A stretch of DNA of 64,000 nucleotides from Enterocloster bolteae (GCF_002234575.2 NZ_CP022464.2:3100001-3164000), one strand, 5' to 3'; shown: positions 8,717 to 18,117, counted from the first letter of the stretch. Translations and numbers: made by a program. Notes: a model not told the origin generated them from the letters alone.

Positions 8717-8857
8717 ATGGTCGTAAGGATTATTACCATAATTGCAGCAGTTACGGCAACGGGATTTTTCACGCTTGCTGCTTTATGGTTCATAGGATTT
8801 TTGAAAGTCCGCCAGGCGTGGGCGTGGCTTTTTGAAGATTGGGACCGTAGATTTTAA
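8717..8857 (+). CDS. 46-residue single-pass membrane protein
   Basis: ATG 8717 follows GGAAAGGTTGG. One long hydrophobic helix (IITIIAAVTATGFFTLAALWFIGFL, written here as positions 4-28 of the product) is followed by an aromatic tail with WAWLFEDW. Too short for family assignment. Confidence 0.5.
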   Translation: MVVRIITIIAAVTATGFFTLAALWFIGFLKVRQAWAWLFEDWDRRF

Positions 8858-8988
8858 TTTTTTTTGACGGTGCAACCGGGTTTAGCCGTCCTTGTAATGG
8901 GCCTTAACATATCAACCATTATAGAAATATATGTTTTATATCTGCCTGGATAGGTGGGTTTTAGATAGATAAGTGAAAAGGTGGGGCA
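8858..8988. other. Region upstream of Rep, candidate origin or terminator
   Basis: T-rich stretch followed by GACGG (8866-8870) and CCGTC (8886-8890) around an internal ACCGGGT, then an AT-rich segment before the Rep start. Rolling-circle origins often lie just upstream of or inside rep, so this is a candidate double-strand origin; no nick site is recognised. Confidence 0.25.
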
Positions 8989-9909
8989 ATGGGTAAAAGA
9001 TATTATGACAATTACGATTATGAGGAAGCATACAAGGAGCAGTGCAAGAAGTTAGAGGAAGCAGAAATGGAAAGGTGGATGAAAGAGGGGTGGGTAAACT
9101 GCCTATACAGAACATCCACATACAAAAGCACCAATACAGAGAGCAACACAACATTGCTTGAAAGTATGGTGTACCCGTCCTTTAAATTCAAAGCAGATAT
9201 GCCAAAGACGGAAAAGAAGAGAGAAACAAGCCCGTCACAATCAAACCTCAACGATAAGAACGCAAGACGGTATTTAATCCGTTTAGCCAATATCAATTTT
9301 GGAAAAGGGGATATATGGGCTACGTTTGGTTGGAATAATGGGTTATTGCCGGAAACCTACGAGGATGCAAAAAAAGATGTGGTTAATTTCATACGCCGCA
9401 TAAACCGCAAGCGTAAAAAGTTAGGGTTAGAAAATGCAAAGTATATTTACATAATCGCATTTGAGGAATACACACGCCCACATTTTCATTTACTCATATC
9501 CGGCGGAATAGACCGTGACGAGTTAGAAAGAATGTGGGGAAAGTGCGATAGACCAAACACCAGGAACATAAGCCCGGACGAGAATTTTTTATTAACCGGA
9601 CTTGCTACATACATAACACAGAACCCACACGGAACAAAGCGTTGGTGTCCGTCCAAGAATTTGAAAAAACCGGATGAACCAAAACGCAGTTACTCAAAAT
9701 TCAGAAAAGCAAAGGTGGAGAAAATGGCCTTTGATAGTAGCGTGTTACAAGCAGAAATGGAAAAGGCATATCCGGGCTTTACGTTCCTGGATGCAGAGGT
9801 AAAGCACAACGGAGTAAACGCAGCCTTTTACATATACGCCCGTATGGTTAAAAAGGGCGAGAAGCCGAAAGGCAAGCCACAAAAAAGAAAGCGAGGGAAC
9901 AAAGCATGA
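8989..9909 (+). CDS. Rolling-circle-type replication initiator (HUH endonuclease)
   Basis: 306 residues. The hydrophobic-U-hydrophobic metal site is visible as RPHFHLLI at about residue 165. An upstream strand GDIWATFGW corresponds to motif 1, and GLATYITQNPHGTKRW at about residue 207 carries the likely catalytic Tyr. The tail is very basic (KPKGKPQKRKRGNKA). Such proteins nick one strand at an origin to start replication of plasmids, ICEs and some phages. It lies directly ahead of parA with a 4-base overlap, so the three form one replication/partition unit. Alternative: a relaxase-like or phage-accessory nickase. Confidence 0.75.
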   Translation: MGKRYYDNYDYEEAYKEQCKKLEEAEMERWMKEGWVNCLYRTSTYKSTNTESNTTLLESMVYPSFKFKADMPKTEKKRETSPSQSNLNDKNARRYLIRLANINFGKGDIWATFGWNNGLLPETYEDAKKDVVNFIRRINRKRKKLGLENAKYIYIIAFEEYTRPHFHLLISGGIDRDELERMWGKCDRPNTRNISPDENFLLTGLATYITQNPHGTKRWCPSKNLKKPDEPKRSYSKFRKAKVEKMAFDSSVLQAEMEKAYPGFTFLDAEVKHNGVNAAFYIYARMVKKGEKPKGKPQKRKRGNKA

Positions 9910-10736
9910 AAATTATTTGCACACTAAACCTAAAGGGCGGATGTGCCAAGACCACAACGGCGGTCAGTATGGCGGAATTATTAGCAACCGGGTTTAAATC
10001 AAAGCGTGGAGCAGTTGAGCCGGGAAAAGTCCTTTTGTTCGACAATGACAAGCAAGGAAACGCAAGCCGCTTATTTAATCAATACCTGGGGGACACAGAA
10101 GCCCCGGCGGCAGCAGTATTAAAAAGAGCCACATTCCGGGGAAACACAATAAGACACACGAAAATTGAGAATTTGGACATTGTACCATGCAATTATTTTA
10201 TGGAGTTGGCGGAATTGGAGATTAAGGCGGACACGGAAACGCCACAACATGACAGATACCGCCGGGCATTTGAAGAATTAAAAAATACGCCGCCATTTGG
10301 AAATTATGATTACTGCATCATAGACAACGCCCCGGATTTAGGCATGAATGTAATAAACGCCCTTGTGGCAGCGGATGAAATTGTTATACCCGTGAATTTA
10401 GATTGCTATTCCCTGGACGGATTGGAAGAATTGGTGGACCAGGTAAACAATGTTAGGCAGTTGAACCGCAAAGCCCACATTGCCGGGGTGCTTATTACGG
10501 ACTATGAGAAATCAGACACAAGCGAAGCGGCGGAAACATGGTTGAGAGAAAAAAGCGGATTGCCCGTATTTAATACAATCATACGCCATTCCAAGAAAGT
10601 AAAAGACAGTACATTTTACCACAAAACGCCAATAGCCTATTGCGTGAGAAGCGGAGCGGCACAAGGATATAAAAATTTCATCCTGGAATACATGAATAAA
10701 CCACACATGGTAGCAGAGCAGAAAGAGAGGGGATAA
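9906..10736 (+). CDS. parA: ParA-family partition ATPase
   Basis: 276 residues. The deviant Walker A is LKGGCAKTTTA (residues 8-18), Walker A' is VLLFDNDKQGNAS and Walker B is YDYCIIDNAPDLG. No N-terminal HTH, so it resembles the short (type Ib or chromosomal-like) ParA. With ParB it would segregate low-copy circular DNA. In a siphovirus-type prophage this points to an extrachromosomal phase or descent from a phage-plasmid. Confidence 0.9.
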   Translation: MKIICTLNLKGGCAKTTTAVSMAELLATGFKSKRGAVEPGKVLLFDNDKQGNASRLFNQYLGDTEAPAAAVLKRATFRGNTIRHTKIENLDIVPCNYFMELAELEIKADTETPQHDRYRRAFEELKNTPPFGNYDYCIIDNAPDLGMNVINALVAADEIVIPVNLDCYSLDGLEELVDQVNNVRQLNRKAHIAGVLITDYEKSDTSEAAETWLREKSGLPVFNTIIRHSKKVKDSTFYHKTPIAYCVRSGAAQGYKNFILEYMNKPHMVAEQKERG

Positions 10737-10737
10737 C

Positions 10738-11664
10738 ATGGGCTTTAATATTATGGACCTTATGAACGGAGCAACCAGGGCAGCAGTTGAGGGCGTAGAC
10801 AACTACGAAGCAATAACCCTTAACCTGGACGAAATCAAAGTTACGAAGCACAACCGTTATAGCATGGACGATTTGGAAGAATTGGCAACATCAATTCTTA
10901 TGGACGGATTGCAAGAGCCGTTAATCATTGGCCGGGTAAATGGGGAGTATCTTCTTTCCGGTGGACATAGACGGCGTGAAGCCCTTGTTATTTTGCAGAA
11001 CGAGGGACACACGGAGATTACGCAGAACATCCCGTGCCGCTTTAAGGACATGACGGAAACGCAATTTAGATTATCCTTGCTAATCGGCAATACCTTTAAC
11101 CGAAAAATGACCGATTACGATTTGATGAACCAGGCGGCAGATTGGAAAGAGGTATTGACCCAGGCGAGAAAGGAAAAATTGTTAGTTCTGGAAGAGGGAA
11201 AAAGGGTTAGGGATTATGTGGCGGCAGTCCTGGGGGAAAAACCAACCAAGATTGCACAGTTGGAAGCAATTAACAACAATGCCACGGAAGAGGTAAAAGA
11301 GCAGTTTGAAAAAGGCAATATGAAAATTACAAGTGCCTATGAAACAAGCAGATTATCCGAGGATGCACAAAAAGAGGTTGCGGCAGCAGTTGAAGCCGGG
11401 GCGGATATAAAGAGCGAAGAGATAAAACAGATGTCCGAGGAGAAGAAAAAGAAGCGTAAGACCGCCGAGGACATAGCCAAGGAACAAAATGTGTCAGATA
11501 CCGACACATCCGAGGAAGAAAAGGCAAATGCCAAGAAATTACACGCCGTAAAAATGCTTGAAAAATATTATATCTATCTTTCCGAAGAGGAAACGGGCAT
11601 TTTGGAACGGATGTTGGAAGATTGCAAACGCCGTAAACGTGAATATGCCTTAGAGGAAGATTAA
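10738..11664 (+). CDS. parB: ParB-like partition protein
   Basis: 308 residues. The N-terminal ParB/Srx domain has LNLDEIKVTKHNRYSMDDLEEL, SILMDGLQEPLIIG and the nucleotide-binding box GGHRRREAL. A central HTH-like helical part follows (IAQLEAINNNATEEVKEQFEKG...). The C-terminal half is highly charged and coiled-coil-like. Starts one base after the parA stop. No parS-like palindrome was recognised nearby. Confidence 0.88.
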   Translation: MGFNIMDLMNGATRAAVEGVDNYEAITLNLDEIKVTKHNRYSMDDLEELATSILMDGLQEPLIIGRVNGEYLLSGGHRRREALVILQNEGHTEITQNIPCRFKDMTETQFRLSLLIGNTFNRKMTDYDLMNQAADWKEVLTQARKEKLLVLEEGKRVRDYVAAVLGEKPTKIAQLEAINNNATEEVKEQFEKGNMKITSAYETSRLSEDAQKEVAAAVEAGADIKSEEIKQMSEEKKKKRKTAEDIAKEQNVSDTDTSEEEKANAKKLHAVKMLEKYYIYLSEEETGILERMLEDCKRRKREYALEED

Positions 11665-11670
11665 ACGGGT

Positions 11671-11841
11671 ATGGGGAAAATTATATTATTCCCCACGCAC
11701 CCGGATTATTGCAAAAGGTGTATTTATTCCAGGGACAACGGAACGTGTGCAAGCGAGAAATACAACGAAAATCAATACAAGGTAAATTGCGTGTGGCATT
11801 ACTGCAAATACCGGAAAGAAAAGGCGGAATATGAAACATGA
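11671..11841 (+). CDS. 56-residue cysteine-rich protein
   Basis: ATG at 11671. Five cysteines occur as DYCKRCIYS, GTCAS, NCVWHYCKY, suggesting a small zinc or Fe-S site. Its TGA overlaps the ATG of the next gene (ATGA at 11838-11841), so it is part of the operon. Short Cys-rich proteins of this layout are common before VRR nuclease genes in Clostridia phages. Function unknown. Confidence 0.6.
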   Translation: MGKIILFPTHPDYCKRCIYSRDNGTCASEKYNENQYKVNCVWHYCKYRKEKAEYET

Positions 11842-12587
11842 GTATGCAGAACATGAAGAGAAGCGAAACAACGGAGCAAATAGCCCTTTTCAATTGGGCG
11901 AAGCGGACAGAAAGCATATTGCCGGAATTGGCGTTGATGTACCATGTGCCAAACGAGGGCAAAAGGAGCAATGGCGGAATATTAAAGGCGGCCGGACTTA
12001 AAAGCGGCGTGCCGGATATATGCCTACCCGTTGCAAATAACGGCTTTCACGGGTTGTATATCGAATTGAAGTTTGGAAAGAATAAGGCAACCAAAGCCCA
12101 GGAAGAGTATATGGCAATGCTTAATGCACAAGGTTATAAAACGGCGGTGTGCTATGGGGCAGAGGAAGCCGGGGAAGAAATATTGTCATATCTCACAGAA
12201 CCGGGACGGATGCCAAAGAAAGCGTGCGTAAATGCACCGTGGATTAACGGAAAGTGTGACGGTATCAATTTACCGTCACGAATGTTTAGCCGGGAAGAGT
12301 GCAGAGGGTGCAAGAATTTTAATCCAGGAAGAGAAGAGAGAATAATAAACGAGATTTTAAACGAACACCCGGAAAAGAGAGAAATAAAGCAAGCAATTAT
12401 AAATCTTTCATGCGGTCAGACGGGAAATAAAAAGATTGAGAGCATGGAAGATACATTGGAGATTATCAACGCCACATTGGGCGGAATGGTAAAAGGCAAT
12501 GAATTGACCGTGGAGCAGTCGGCAGCAGTATTAACGGTTGCTATGAAAGCCTACGAAGTAGGAAAGAAAGCGAGGATGAAAGTATGA
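11838..12587 (+). CDS. VRR-NUC domain nuclease
   Basis: 249 residues. The N-terminal third is a PD-(D/E)XK nuclease of the VRR-NUC type: E12 in TEQIALFNW, SGVPDICLPV and YIELKFGKNKATKAQEE supply the D...ExK site. A Cys-rich middle follows (CVNAPWINGKC..CRGCKNF), then a helical tail. Such enzymes act in phage DNA processing, recombination or Holliday-junction cleavage. The Cys-rich extension is unusual relative to minimal phage VRR proteins of about 100 residues and could be a second fused domain. Confidence 0.82.
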   Translation: MSMQNMKRSETTEQIALFNWAKRTESILPELALMYHVPNEGKRSNGGILKAAGLKSGVPDICLPVANNGFHGLYIELKFGKNKATKAQEEYMAMLNAQGYKTAVCYGAEEAGEEILSYLTEPGRMPKKACVNAPWINGKCDGINLPSRMFSREECRGCKNFNPGREERIINEILNEHPEKREIKQAIINLSCGQTGNKKIESMEDTLEIINATLGGMVKGNELTVEQSAAVLTVAMKAYEVGKKARMKV

Positions 12588-12976
12588 GTGCAAAAGCAGA
12601 TAAAACGGGTTCATGTTCCTTTTGTGGACAGACCAAAATAATACAGGTCCCGGAAGAGTGGGAGCAAGGGCAGATTAACGAAGCGGTAACGTGTGAGTGC
12701 GAATGTGAGCAAGCACAAGCATACGCCAAAGCAAAAGAGAGAAAGGACAAGGCAAAGAAAAGAGTAAATGAATTATTCGGCAGCGGTGCAGAAAAGCCCG
12801 TTGCGGAAGATGTGGTTAATCTTTTAATTGCAACCGTTGATGCAATCGAGGATAAGCACATGAAAGGGATTACCGTTGATGTGGGGCATGGCGTAAAAGC
12901 AAAGGTTTCTAAAATGGCGAAAGAAAGTATTAAGGTTGAACGGTCGGAGAATAAAAAGACCACATACGAAGAATAG
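12584..12976 (+). CDS. Zinc-finger-containing phage protein
   Basis: 130 residues, ATGA overlap with the upstream gene. The N-terminus has CSFCGQ and CECECE, a likely zinc ribbon. A charged helical middle follows, then a conserved-looking C-terminal part (DVVNLLIATVDAIEDKHMKGITVDVGHGVKAKVSK). DNA binding is inferred; exact role unknown. Confidence 0.65.
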   Translation: MSAKADKTGSCSFCGQTKIIQVPEEWEQGQINEAVTCECECEQAQAYAKAKERKDKAKKRVNELFGSGAEKPVAEDVVNLLIATVDAIEDKHMKGITVDVGHGVKAKVSKMAKESIKVERSENKKTTYEE

Positions 12977-12994
12977 CGGATTGGGGGGGCAGTA

Positions 12995-13369
12995 TTGCAA
13001 AGAATTGATGATGATATTAAAGCCACAGTAAAAAAGATTATCCAGGGCAACGAGAAACGCAAACGCCGGATGCTTAACGGGAACGCATCAGCATTTGACC
13101 GTATGGCATATAGCGTGATAAATGAAGCCCTTAATAATTCATGCCACAACATAGATAGCGAAGCGGCACGGGAGCAGATGCAGAAACAAATATATAAAAG
13201 CGTGGTTCATTGTACGCCGTATGAAAGTATTTATGATGTGATGTGTGGCCGCCGTCAATTCTACGATTACCGCAATGAATTTATAACCGCAGTTGCCGAG
13301 GGGCTAGGAATGTTGCCAGGCAGCAGGACTAAAAGGAATACCGGATGCAGCAGTACAACGGGGACATAA
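12995..13369 (+). CDS. Hypothetical protein before terminase, possible late-gene regulator
   Basis: 124 residues from a TTG start behind a G7 run (12983-12989) that serves as the ribosome site. Helical, basic N-terminus (IKATVKKIIQGNEKRKRRML). Genes in this position, just upstream of HNH/terminase, are often RinA/ArpU-like late activators, but no HTH could be confirmed by eye. Confidence 0.55.
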   Translation: MQRIDDDIKATVKKIIQGNEKRKRRMLNGNASAFDRMAYSVINEALNNSCHNIDSEAAREQMQKQIYKSVVHCTPYESIYDVMCGRRQFYDYRNEFITAVAEGLGMLPGSRTKRNTGCSSTTGT

Positions 13370-13454
13370 TAGCAAGGCAAAAGAATTTATAATTGGGTTA
13401 TGGGGTAGCAATACACATAACCCATAAACCATTTACAGAAAGGGCGGTGGGACC

Positions 13455-13859
13455 GTGAAAGAATATGCAAAGGGCTTTTATAAGTCCGCCGCATGGAAGA
13501 GAGCAAGGCAGCAAGTAATAACCAGGAGCAACGGATTGTGCGAACGGTGCAAGGCGAGAGGAATATATAAGCCAGGTTACATTGTACATCACAAAGAATA
13601 TATTACGCCGGGCAATATCAGCAATCCAAACATCACATTGAACCTGGACAACCTGGAATATGTTTGTGAGGATTGCCACAACAAAGAACACAAGGCAGTA
13701 CATACACCAATGCGTTATCAGTATGATGCAAACGGAAATTTATTACCGCCGAAAGAAAATAATAAATCAGACCACACCCCCGGTGTGCAGAATTTGACAC
13801 CGGGTAAAAGAACCGAGGGAGTTACCTCAAAAAAACTCCGCAAGGTCGCACGCATATGA
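13455..13859 (+). CDS. HNH endonuclease
   Basis: 134 residues. Zinc knuckle CERCKARG, then VHHKEYITPGN (His pair of the HNH site), N in NLDNLEYVCEDCHNKEHKA, which also provides the second CxxC. Directly precedes the terminase genes; HNH proteins in this place take part in cos cleavage together with terminase and portal in many HK97-like phages. The last 50 residues are polar. Confidence 0.88.
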   Translation: MKEYAKGFYKSAAWKRARQQVITRSNGLCERCKARGIYKPGYIVHHKEYITPGNISNPNITLNLDNLEYVCEDCHNKEHKAVHTPMRYQYDANGNLLPPKENNKSDHTPGVQNLTPGKRTEGVTSKKLRKVARI

Positions 13860-13873
13860 GGGGGGGTATATTT

Positions 13874-14263
13874 ATGGCAGAAAGCAAGAATGATTTAACA
13901 GAAAATAAGAAAAAAAGACCGAACAAATTAACAAATGCGAGGATTAAAAAAGAGATAGAGTTTTTAGAAAAAATGTTCGTTGGGGTTGATGATGAAAACA
14001 AGAAAACCCTTATAAATTCACTGATTGAGGAAGCGGCGTTTTTAAAAGTGGCTTGTTTCCAGGCGAAAGAAGAATTGAAAAAAGAGGGCCTTACAACGGA
14101 AACCGTGAATGCATCACAGAAATTTGTAAAAGCCCACCCCTCAACCCAAATTTACGAGAAATATTCACGCCAATATACCGCAATTATCCACTCACTCATT
14201 GAGTATTTACCGCCAAAAGAAAAAGAAAAAGTGGACCGTTTGGCGGCGTTACGGGATGAATAG
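13874..14263 (+). CDS. terS: Terminase small subunit
   Basis: 130 residues, P27-type pattern: helical DNA-binding part (LTNARIKKEIEFLEKMF), then FVKAHPSTQIYEKYSRQYTAIIHSLIEYLPP, the conserved tail of this family. Start taken at ATG 13874 because G7 at 13860-13866 is a good ribosome site; an in-frame ATG at 13856 is less likely. Recognises phage DNA for packaging. Confidence 0.82.
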   Translation: MAESKNDLTENKKKRPNKLTNARIKKEIEFLEKMFVGVDDENKKTLINSLIEEAAFLKVACFQAKEELKKEGLTTETVNASQKFVKAHPSTQIYEKYSRQYTAIIHSLIEYLPPKEKEKVDRLAALRDE

Positions 14264-14266
14264 TTA

Positions 14267-15937
14267 ATGGATAATTGGATTTTTAAATACCATGAAGCAA
14301 TCCAAAAAAAAGAAGTAATTGTGGGTGTATGGGTGCGGTTGTGTTTTGAAATTTTGACAACCGGGCTATTAAATGGCGAGTGGGAATTTAACGAGAAAAA
14401 AGCGAACAAGGCTATAAAATTCATAGAAAATTTTTGCCACCATTCAGAGGGACGGAGTGACCTTTTACACCTGGAATTGTGGCAAAAGGCTATTGTGTCC
14501 GCCATATTTGGCATTATGGACAAAACAACCGGGTATAGGCAGTTTAGAGAGGTTTTTATAATTGTTGCCCGTAAGAACGGTAAAACACTTTTTGCCGCAG
14601 CAATAGCCGCATACATGACATACGTAGACGGGGAATATGGGGCAAAGGTTTATTTCCTTGCACCGAAGTTAGACCAGGCGGATTTGGTGTATGATGCCTT
14701 TTATCAGATTGTGCAATCAGATGATGAATTAGACAGTATCACAAAAAAACGCCGGAGTGATATTTACATAAAGGCTTTCAATACAAGCGTAAAAAAGATT
14801 GCTTTCAACTCTAAGAAATCGGACGGTTTCAACCCTCAATTGGTAGTCAATGACGAAATGGAAGCGTGGCCGGGAGACCAGGGATTGAAGCAATACGAGG
14901 TTATGACTTCCGCCCTGGGAGCGAGAAAGCAGCCGTTAATAATATCCATTGCAACCGCCGGATATGTGAATGACGGAATTTTTGATGAATTATTTAAAAG
15001 GGCAACGGCATTTCTAAAGGGCAATAGCAGAGAAAAACGGCTTTTGCCTTTTATTTACATGATAGACGATATAGAGAAATGGGATAGCATAGAGGAATTA
15101 AAGAAGAGCAACCCAAATTTGGGCGTGTCCGTATCGGTGGAATACTATTTGGAGCAAATAGAGATTGCAAGAAATTCAATCTCGAAAAAGGTTGAGTTTA
15201 TGACAAAGTTTTGTAACATCAAACAAAATTCAGCCGTGGCATGGTTGGATTATTGGGATGTTATGAAATGCGTACACGAAGAAAAGCCATTATCCCTGGA
15301 AGATTTTAAAGGATGCTATTGTGTGGGCGGTATCGACCTATCAAGAACCACGGATTTAACCGCAGCAAGCATTGTAATAAACCGGGACGGAATAAACCAT
15401 ATATTCACACGGTTTTATATGCCACAAAAGCGGTATGAAGTGGCAATTAACGAGGACAACACGCCGTACAACATATATAGGGACCGGGGTTTTTTGTTCA
15501 TATCCGGGGAAAACCAGGTGGACTATAAGGATGTTTACAATTGGTTTATCGAACTTGTGAAAGTGTATAAAATCAAACCGCTAAAAATCGGCTATGATAG
15601 GTATTCGGCAAATTACCTTGTGGAAGATTTGAAAACCGCCGGGTTTCACACGGATGATGTATACCAGGGAACGAACCTCACACCCGTATTACATGAGTTT
15701 GAGGGGAATTTAAAAGACGGGCTTTTTGATTTTGGGGACAATTCCATGTTGGCGGCACATTTCCTTAACGTGGCGGTGGATATTAACCTAAACGATAGCA
15801 GAATGAAACCCGTAAAAATTGAAAAGCGTATGAGGATAGACGGGGCTATGAGTGTGTTTGATGCCCTCACAATGGTTTCCAAGTACCACAATGAGATAGG
15901 CAAGAAATTATTGAATATAAGCAAAGAAACCGCATAG
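14267..15937 (+). CDS. terL: Terminase large subunit
   Basis: 556 residues. ATPase: Walker A-like VARKNGKTLFAA near residue 105 and Walker B LVVNDEMEAWPGDQ near residue 193. Nuclease domain: GGIDLSRTTDLTAASIV near residue 353, with later acidic IGYDRYSANYLVEDL. Full length for the HK97/P27-type family. Drives DNA packaging at the portal. Confidence 0.93.
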   Translation: MDNWIFKYHEAIQKKEVIVGVWVRLCFEILTTGLLNGEWEFNEKKANKAIKFIENFCHHSEGRSDLLHLELWQKAIVSAIFGIMDKTTGYRQFREVFIIVARKNGKTLFAAAIAAYMTYVDGEYGAKVYFLAPKLDQADLVYDAFYQIVQSDDELDSITKKRRSDIYIKAFNTSVKKIAFNSKKSDGFNPQLVVNDEMEAWPGDQGLKQYEVMTSALGARKQPLIISIATAGYVNDGIFDELFKRATAFLKGNSREKRLLPFIYMIDDIEKWDSIEELKKSNPNLGVSVSVEYYLEQIEIARNSISKKVEFMTKFCNIKQNSAVAWLDYWDVMKCVHEEKPLSLEDFKGCYCVGGIDLSRTTDLTAASIVINRDGINHIFTRFYMPQKRYEVAINEDNTPYNIYRDRGFLFISGENQVDYKDVYNWFIELVKVYKIKPLKIGYDRYSANYLVEDLKTAGFHTDDVYQGTNLTPVLHEFEGNLKDGLFDFGDNSMLAAHFLNVAVDINLNDSRMKPVKIEKRMRIDGAMSVFDALTMVSKYHNEIGKKLLNISKETA

Positions 15938-16057
15938 ATGCAAGGGAAAATGCATTGCGGCAGCAGTATTAAAGTGGGTCAGAATTTCAACACGAAACAT
16001 TATAGAATGTTGGTGTGGGAAAACTGGCCCTATTTTTGAAGAAAGGGGGAGAAGAAA

Positions 16058-17320
16058 ACGGGAATTATCGCAAATGTATTAAATTCATTCCGGGCAAAGT
16101 ACAGACCCCTACTATTGAGCCGTGGAGAGTATGAGCCAACGGGAACATTACGGGATAATGACATTGTGGGAGCAATTGCGGATGCAATCGGAAAGAATGT
16201 TGGCAAGTTGAAACCCCAGGTAATCCGTAAGGATGAAAAAGGCATGGTAATTAAAAATGATTACATTGCAAGGCTTTTATCTTTACGCCCATGCCCGGAA
16301 ATGTCAACCTATGATTTTTTATACCGTATTGCCGTTGATTTGGTTTATACATCCAATTCCTTTTCCGTGATTTTTTGGAACAAGGATTTTACCAGGGTTG
16401 AGAGCATCCAACCGATTACCACAACATCATATAGGATTTTTGAGGATGATAAAAATAACATCCTTTTCCGCTTCCGTTGGGATTATGACGGAAAAACGTA
16501 CACCGTGCCATACCAAAATGTAATCCATGTTAAGGCGAGATATAATAAACGCCGTTTCCTGGGAACAACGCCGGATATGGAGTTAAAAAGAAGCCTGGAC
16601 CTCATAGAAACATCCGGGGAAACCATAAAGAACATTGTAAACCGTTCAAATTCTTTAGCCGGGTATTTGAAATATAACAATATCGCAGATGATGAAGAAT
16701 TGAAAGAAATAGCCCGGAATTTCCAGGATGCCTATATGAACAAGGACAACGCCGGGGGAATTGCCGCAATTGATAACACGGTGGAGTTTAAAGAAATCTC
16801 ACAGAGAACGCCGAGCATACCGACAAACCAAATTACATTCTTACGGGATAACATATATCGTTATTACGGCGTGAATGACAAAATATTGACTTCCACGCTA
16901 AACGATACCGAGTTTATTTCATTTTACGAGAATGTAATTGAACCTATCAGCGTGCAATTGTCCTATGAGTTTACATTTAAACTCTTAACGCCCCGTGAAA
17001 TTGGTTACGGAAACCGCATTGATTTTGTGGCAAACCTTTTACAGTATGCCACATTGCAGACAAGGGAAACCATAGGCGGCGGAATGTTTGACCGTGGAGC
17101 GTTGACAATTAACGAATACAGAGAACTTATGTATTACGGCCCGGTAGAGGACGGGGACCAAAGGTTGGTATCTCTAAACTATGTCAAGGTTGGGGACCAA
17201 TCATTGTACCAGGTAGGGCAGCAGAACGAGCCGCCGGATGATACCGGAGCAAATGACAGAGAAAAACGGGCAATGCAAGCGGCCGCCCGTGCCTATATGC
17301 AGATTATGAAAGGGGGTTAA
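16058..17320 (+). CDS. Portal protein (HK97 type), apparent ACG start
   Basis: About 420 residues. Family landmarks: LVYTSNSFSVIFWN, YQNVIHVKARYNKRRFLGTTP, LRDNIYRYYGVNDKILT and FYENVIEPISVQLSYEFTFKLL. The frame is open upstream of the first normal start (TTG 16115), and a strong Shine-Dalgarno (AAAGGGGGAG, 16043-16052) is spaced for an ACG at 16058, followed by GIIANVLNSFRAKYRPLL, a typical portal N-terminus. So either ACG is used, or an ATG has mutated, or translation begins weakly at 16115. Confidence 0.85.
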   Translation, partial: TGIIANVLNSFRAKYRPLLLSRGEYEPTGTLRDNDIVGAIADAIGKNVGKLKPQVIRKDEKGMVIKNDYIARLLSLRPCPEMSTYDFLYRIAVDLVYTSNSFSVIFWNKDFTRVESIQPITTTSYRIFEDDKNNILFRFRWDYDGKTYTVPYQNVIHVKARYNKRRFLGTTPDMELKRSLDLIETSGETIKNIVNRSNSLAGYLKYNNIADDEELKEIARNFQDAYMNKDNAGGIAAIDNTVEFKEISQRTPSIPTNQITFLRDNIYRYYGVNDKILTSTLNDTEFISFYENVIEPISVQLSYEFTFKLLTPREIGYGNRIDFVANLLQYATLQTRETIGGGMFDRGALTINEYRELMYYGPVEDGDQRLVSLNYVKVGDQSLYQVGQQNEPPDDTGANDREKRAMQAAARAYMQIMKGG

Positions 17321-18099
17321 TGGAAATGCCACAGATAAAACAGTTTATTGCGTGCAAAAATGCCAAGACCGCAACCGTAAAGCCGTTTTGTGAGATTAAA
17401 AACATCACAGATACAACGGCGGACCTTTATTTTTACGGGGATATTGTTTCGGATTGGTGGGGAGCATGGCAAGACGAGGACCAATACCCGGATGCAATCA
17501 AAAATTTCCTTGCAGAAGCAAACGGCAGAGATTTAAACATTTACATCAATAGCGGCGGCGGTTCGGTATTTGCCGGAATTGCTATTTACAATATGCTTAA
17601 ACGCTACCAGGGAAAGAAACATTGTTTTGTGGATGCCCTGGCCGGTTCGATAGCATCACTTTTTCCGTTTGTGGATAGTGACAAACCAACAATTCCAAAG
17701 AACGCCTATTTGATGATACATAAGCCGTGGTGCGATTGCGAGGGCAACGCTAACGAATTACGCAAAATGGCGGACACATTGGAAGCCATAGAAGCCGGAA
17801 TTTGGAGCATCTACGAGGAACATTTAGCAGAGGGCGTAACAATCGAGCAGATAAAAGAGTTAATGGAAGCGGAAACATGGTTGAGCGGCGAGGAAGCCGC
17901 AAAATACTTTAACGTGTCGGTGGGAGAAGAAAATACCGCCGTTGCAGCAGTCCAGGACTACACGAAATTATATTGCAAGAACACGCCGGAAGCATTAGCC
18001 GGGGGAAATCCGCCGGACGATACCAAGGACCAGGCAGTAGCCAAAGAAAAAGAAATCAGAAGCAAAATTGCAGCATTAACAATTCAACACATGGAGTAA
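17320..18099 (+). CDS. Prohead protease, ClpP-like
   Basis: 259 residues, ATG overlapping the portal stop. ClpP/crotonase fold: IYINSGGGSVFAGIAIYNML, catalytic Ser in DALAGSIASLF, catalytic His in LMIHKPW, and later ETWLSGEEAAKYF. This S14-type head maturation protease trims scaffold/delta domain of the capsid protein encoded next. Confidence 0.93.
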   Translation: MEMPQIKQFIACKNAKTATVKPFCEIKNITDTTADLYFYGDIVSDWWGAWQDEDQYPDAIKNFLAEANGRDLNIYINSGGGSVFAGIAIYNMLKRYQGKKHCFVDALAGSIASLFPFVDSDKPTIPKNAYLMIHKPWCDCEGNANELRKMADTLEAIEAGIWSIYEEHLAEGVTIEQIKELMEAETWLSGEEAAKYFNVSVGEENTAVAAVQDYTKLYCKNTPEALAGGNPPDDTKDQAVAKEKEIRSKIAALTIQHME

Positions 18100-18117
18100 G
18101 AAAGAGAGGAAAGTAGC

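Noticed and set aside
12983..12989. G7 as a phase-variation tract
   Set aside because: It lies before the start codon as the ribosome site, as does the G7 at 13860-13866; length is modest and no frame depends on it.
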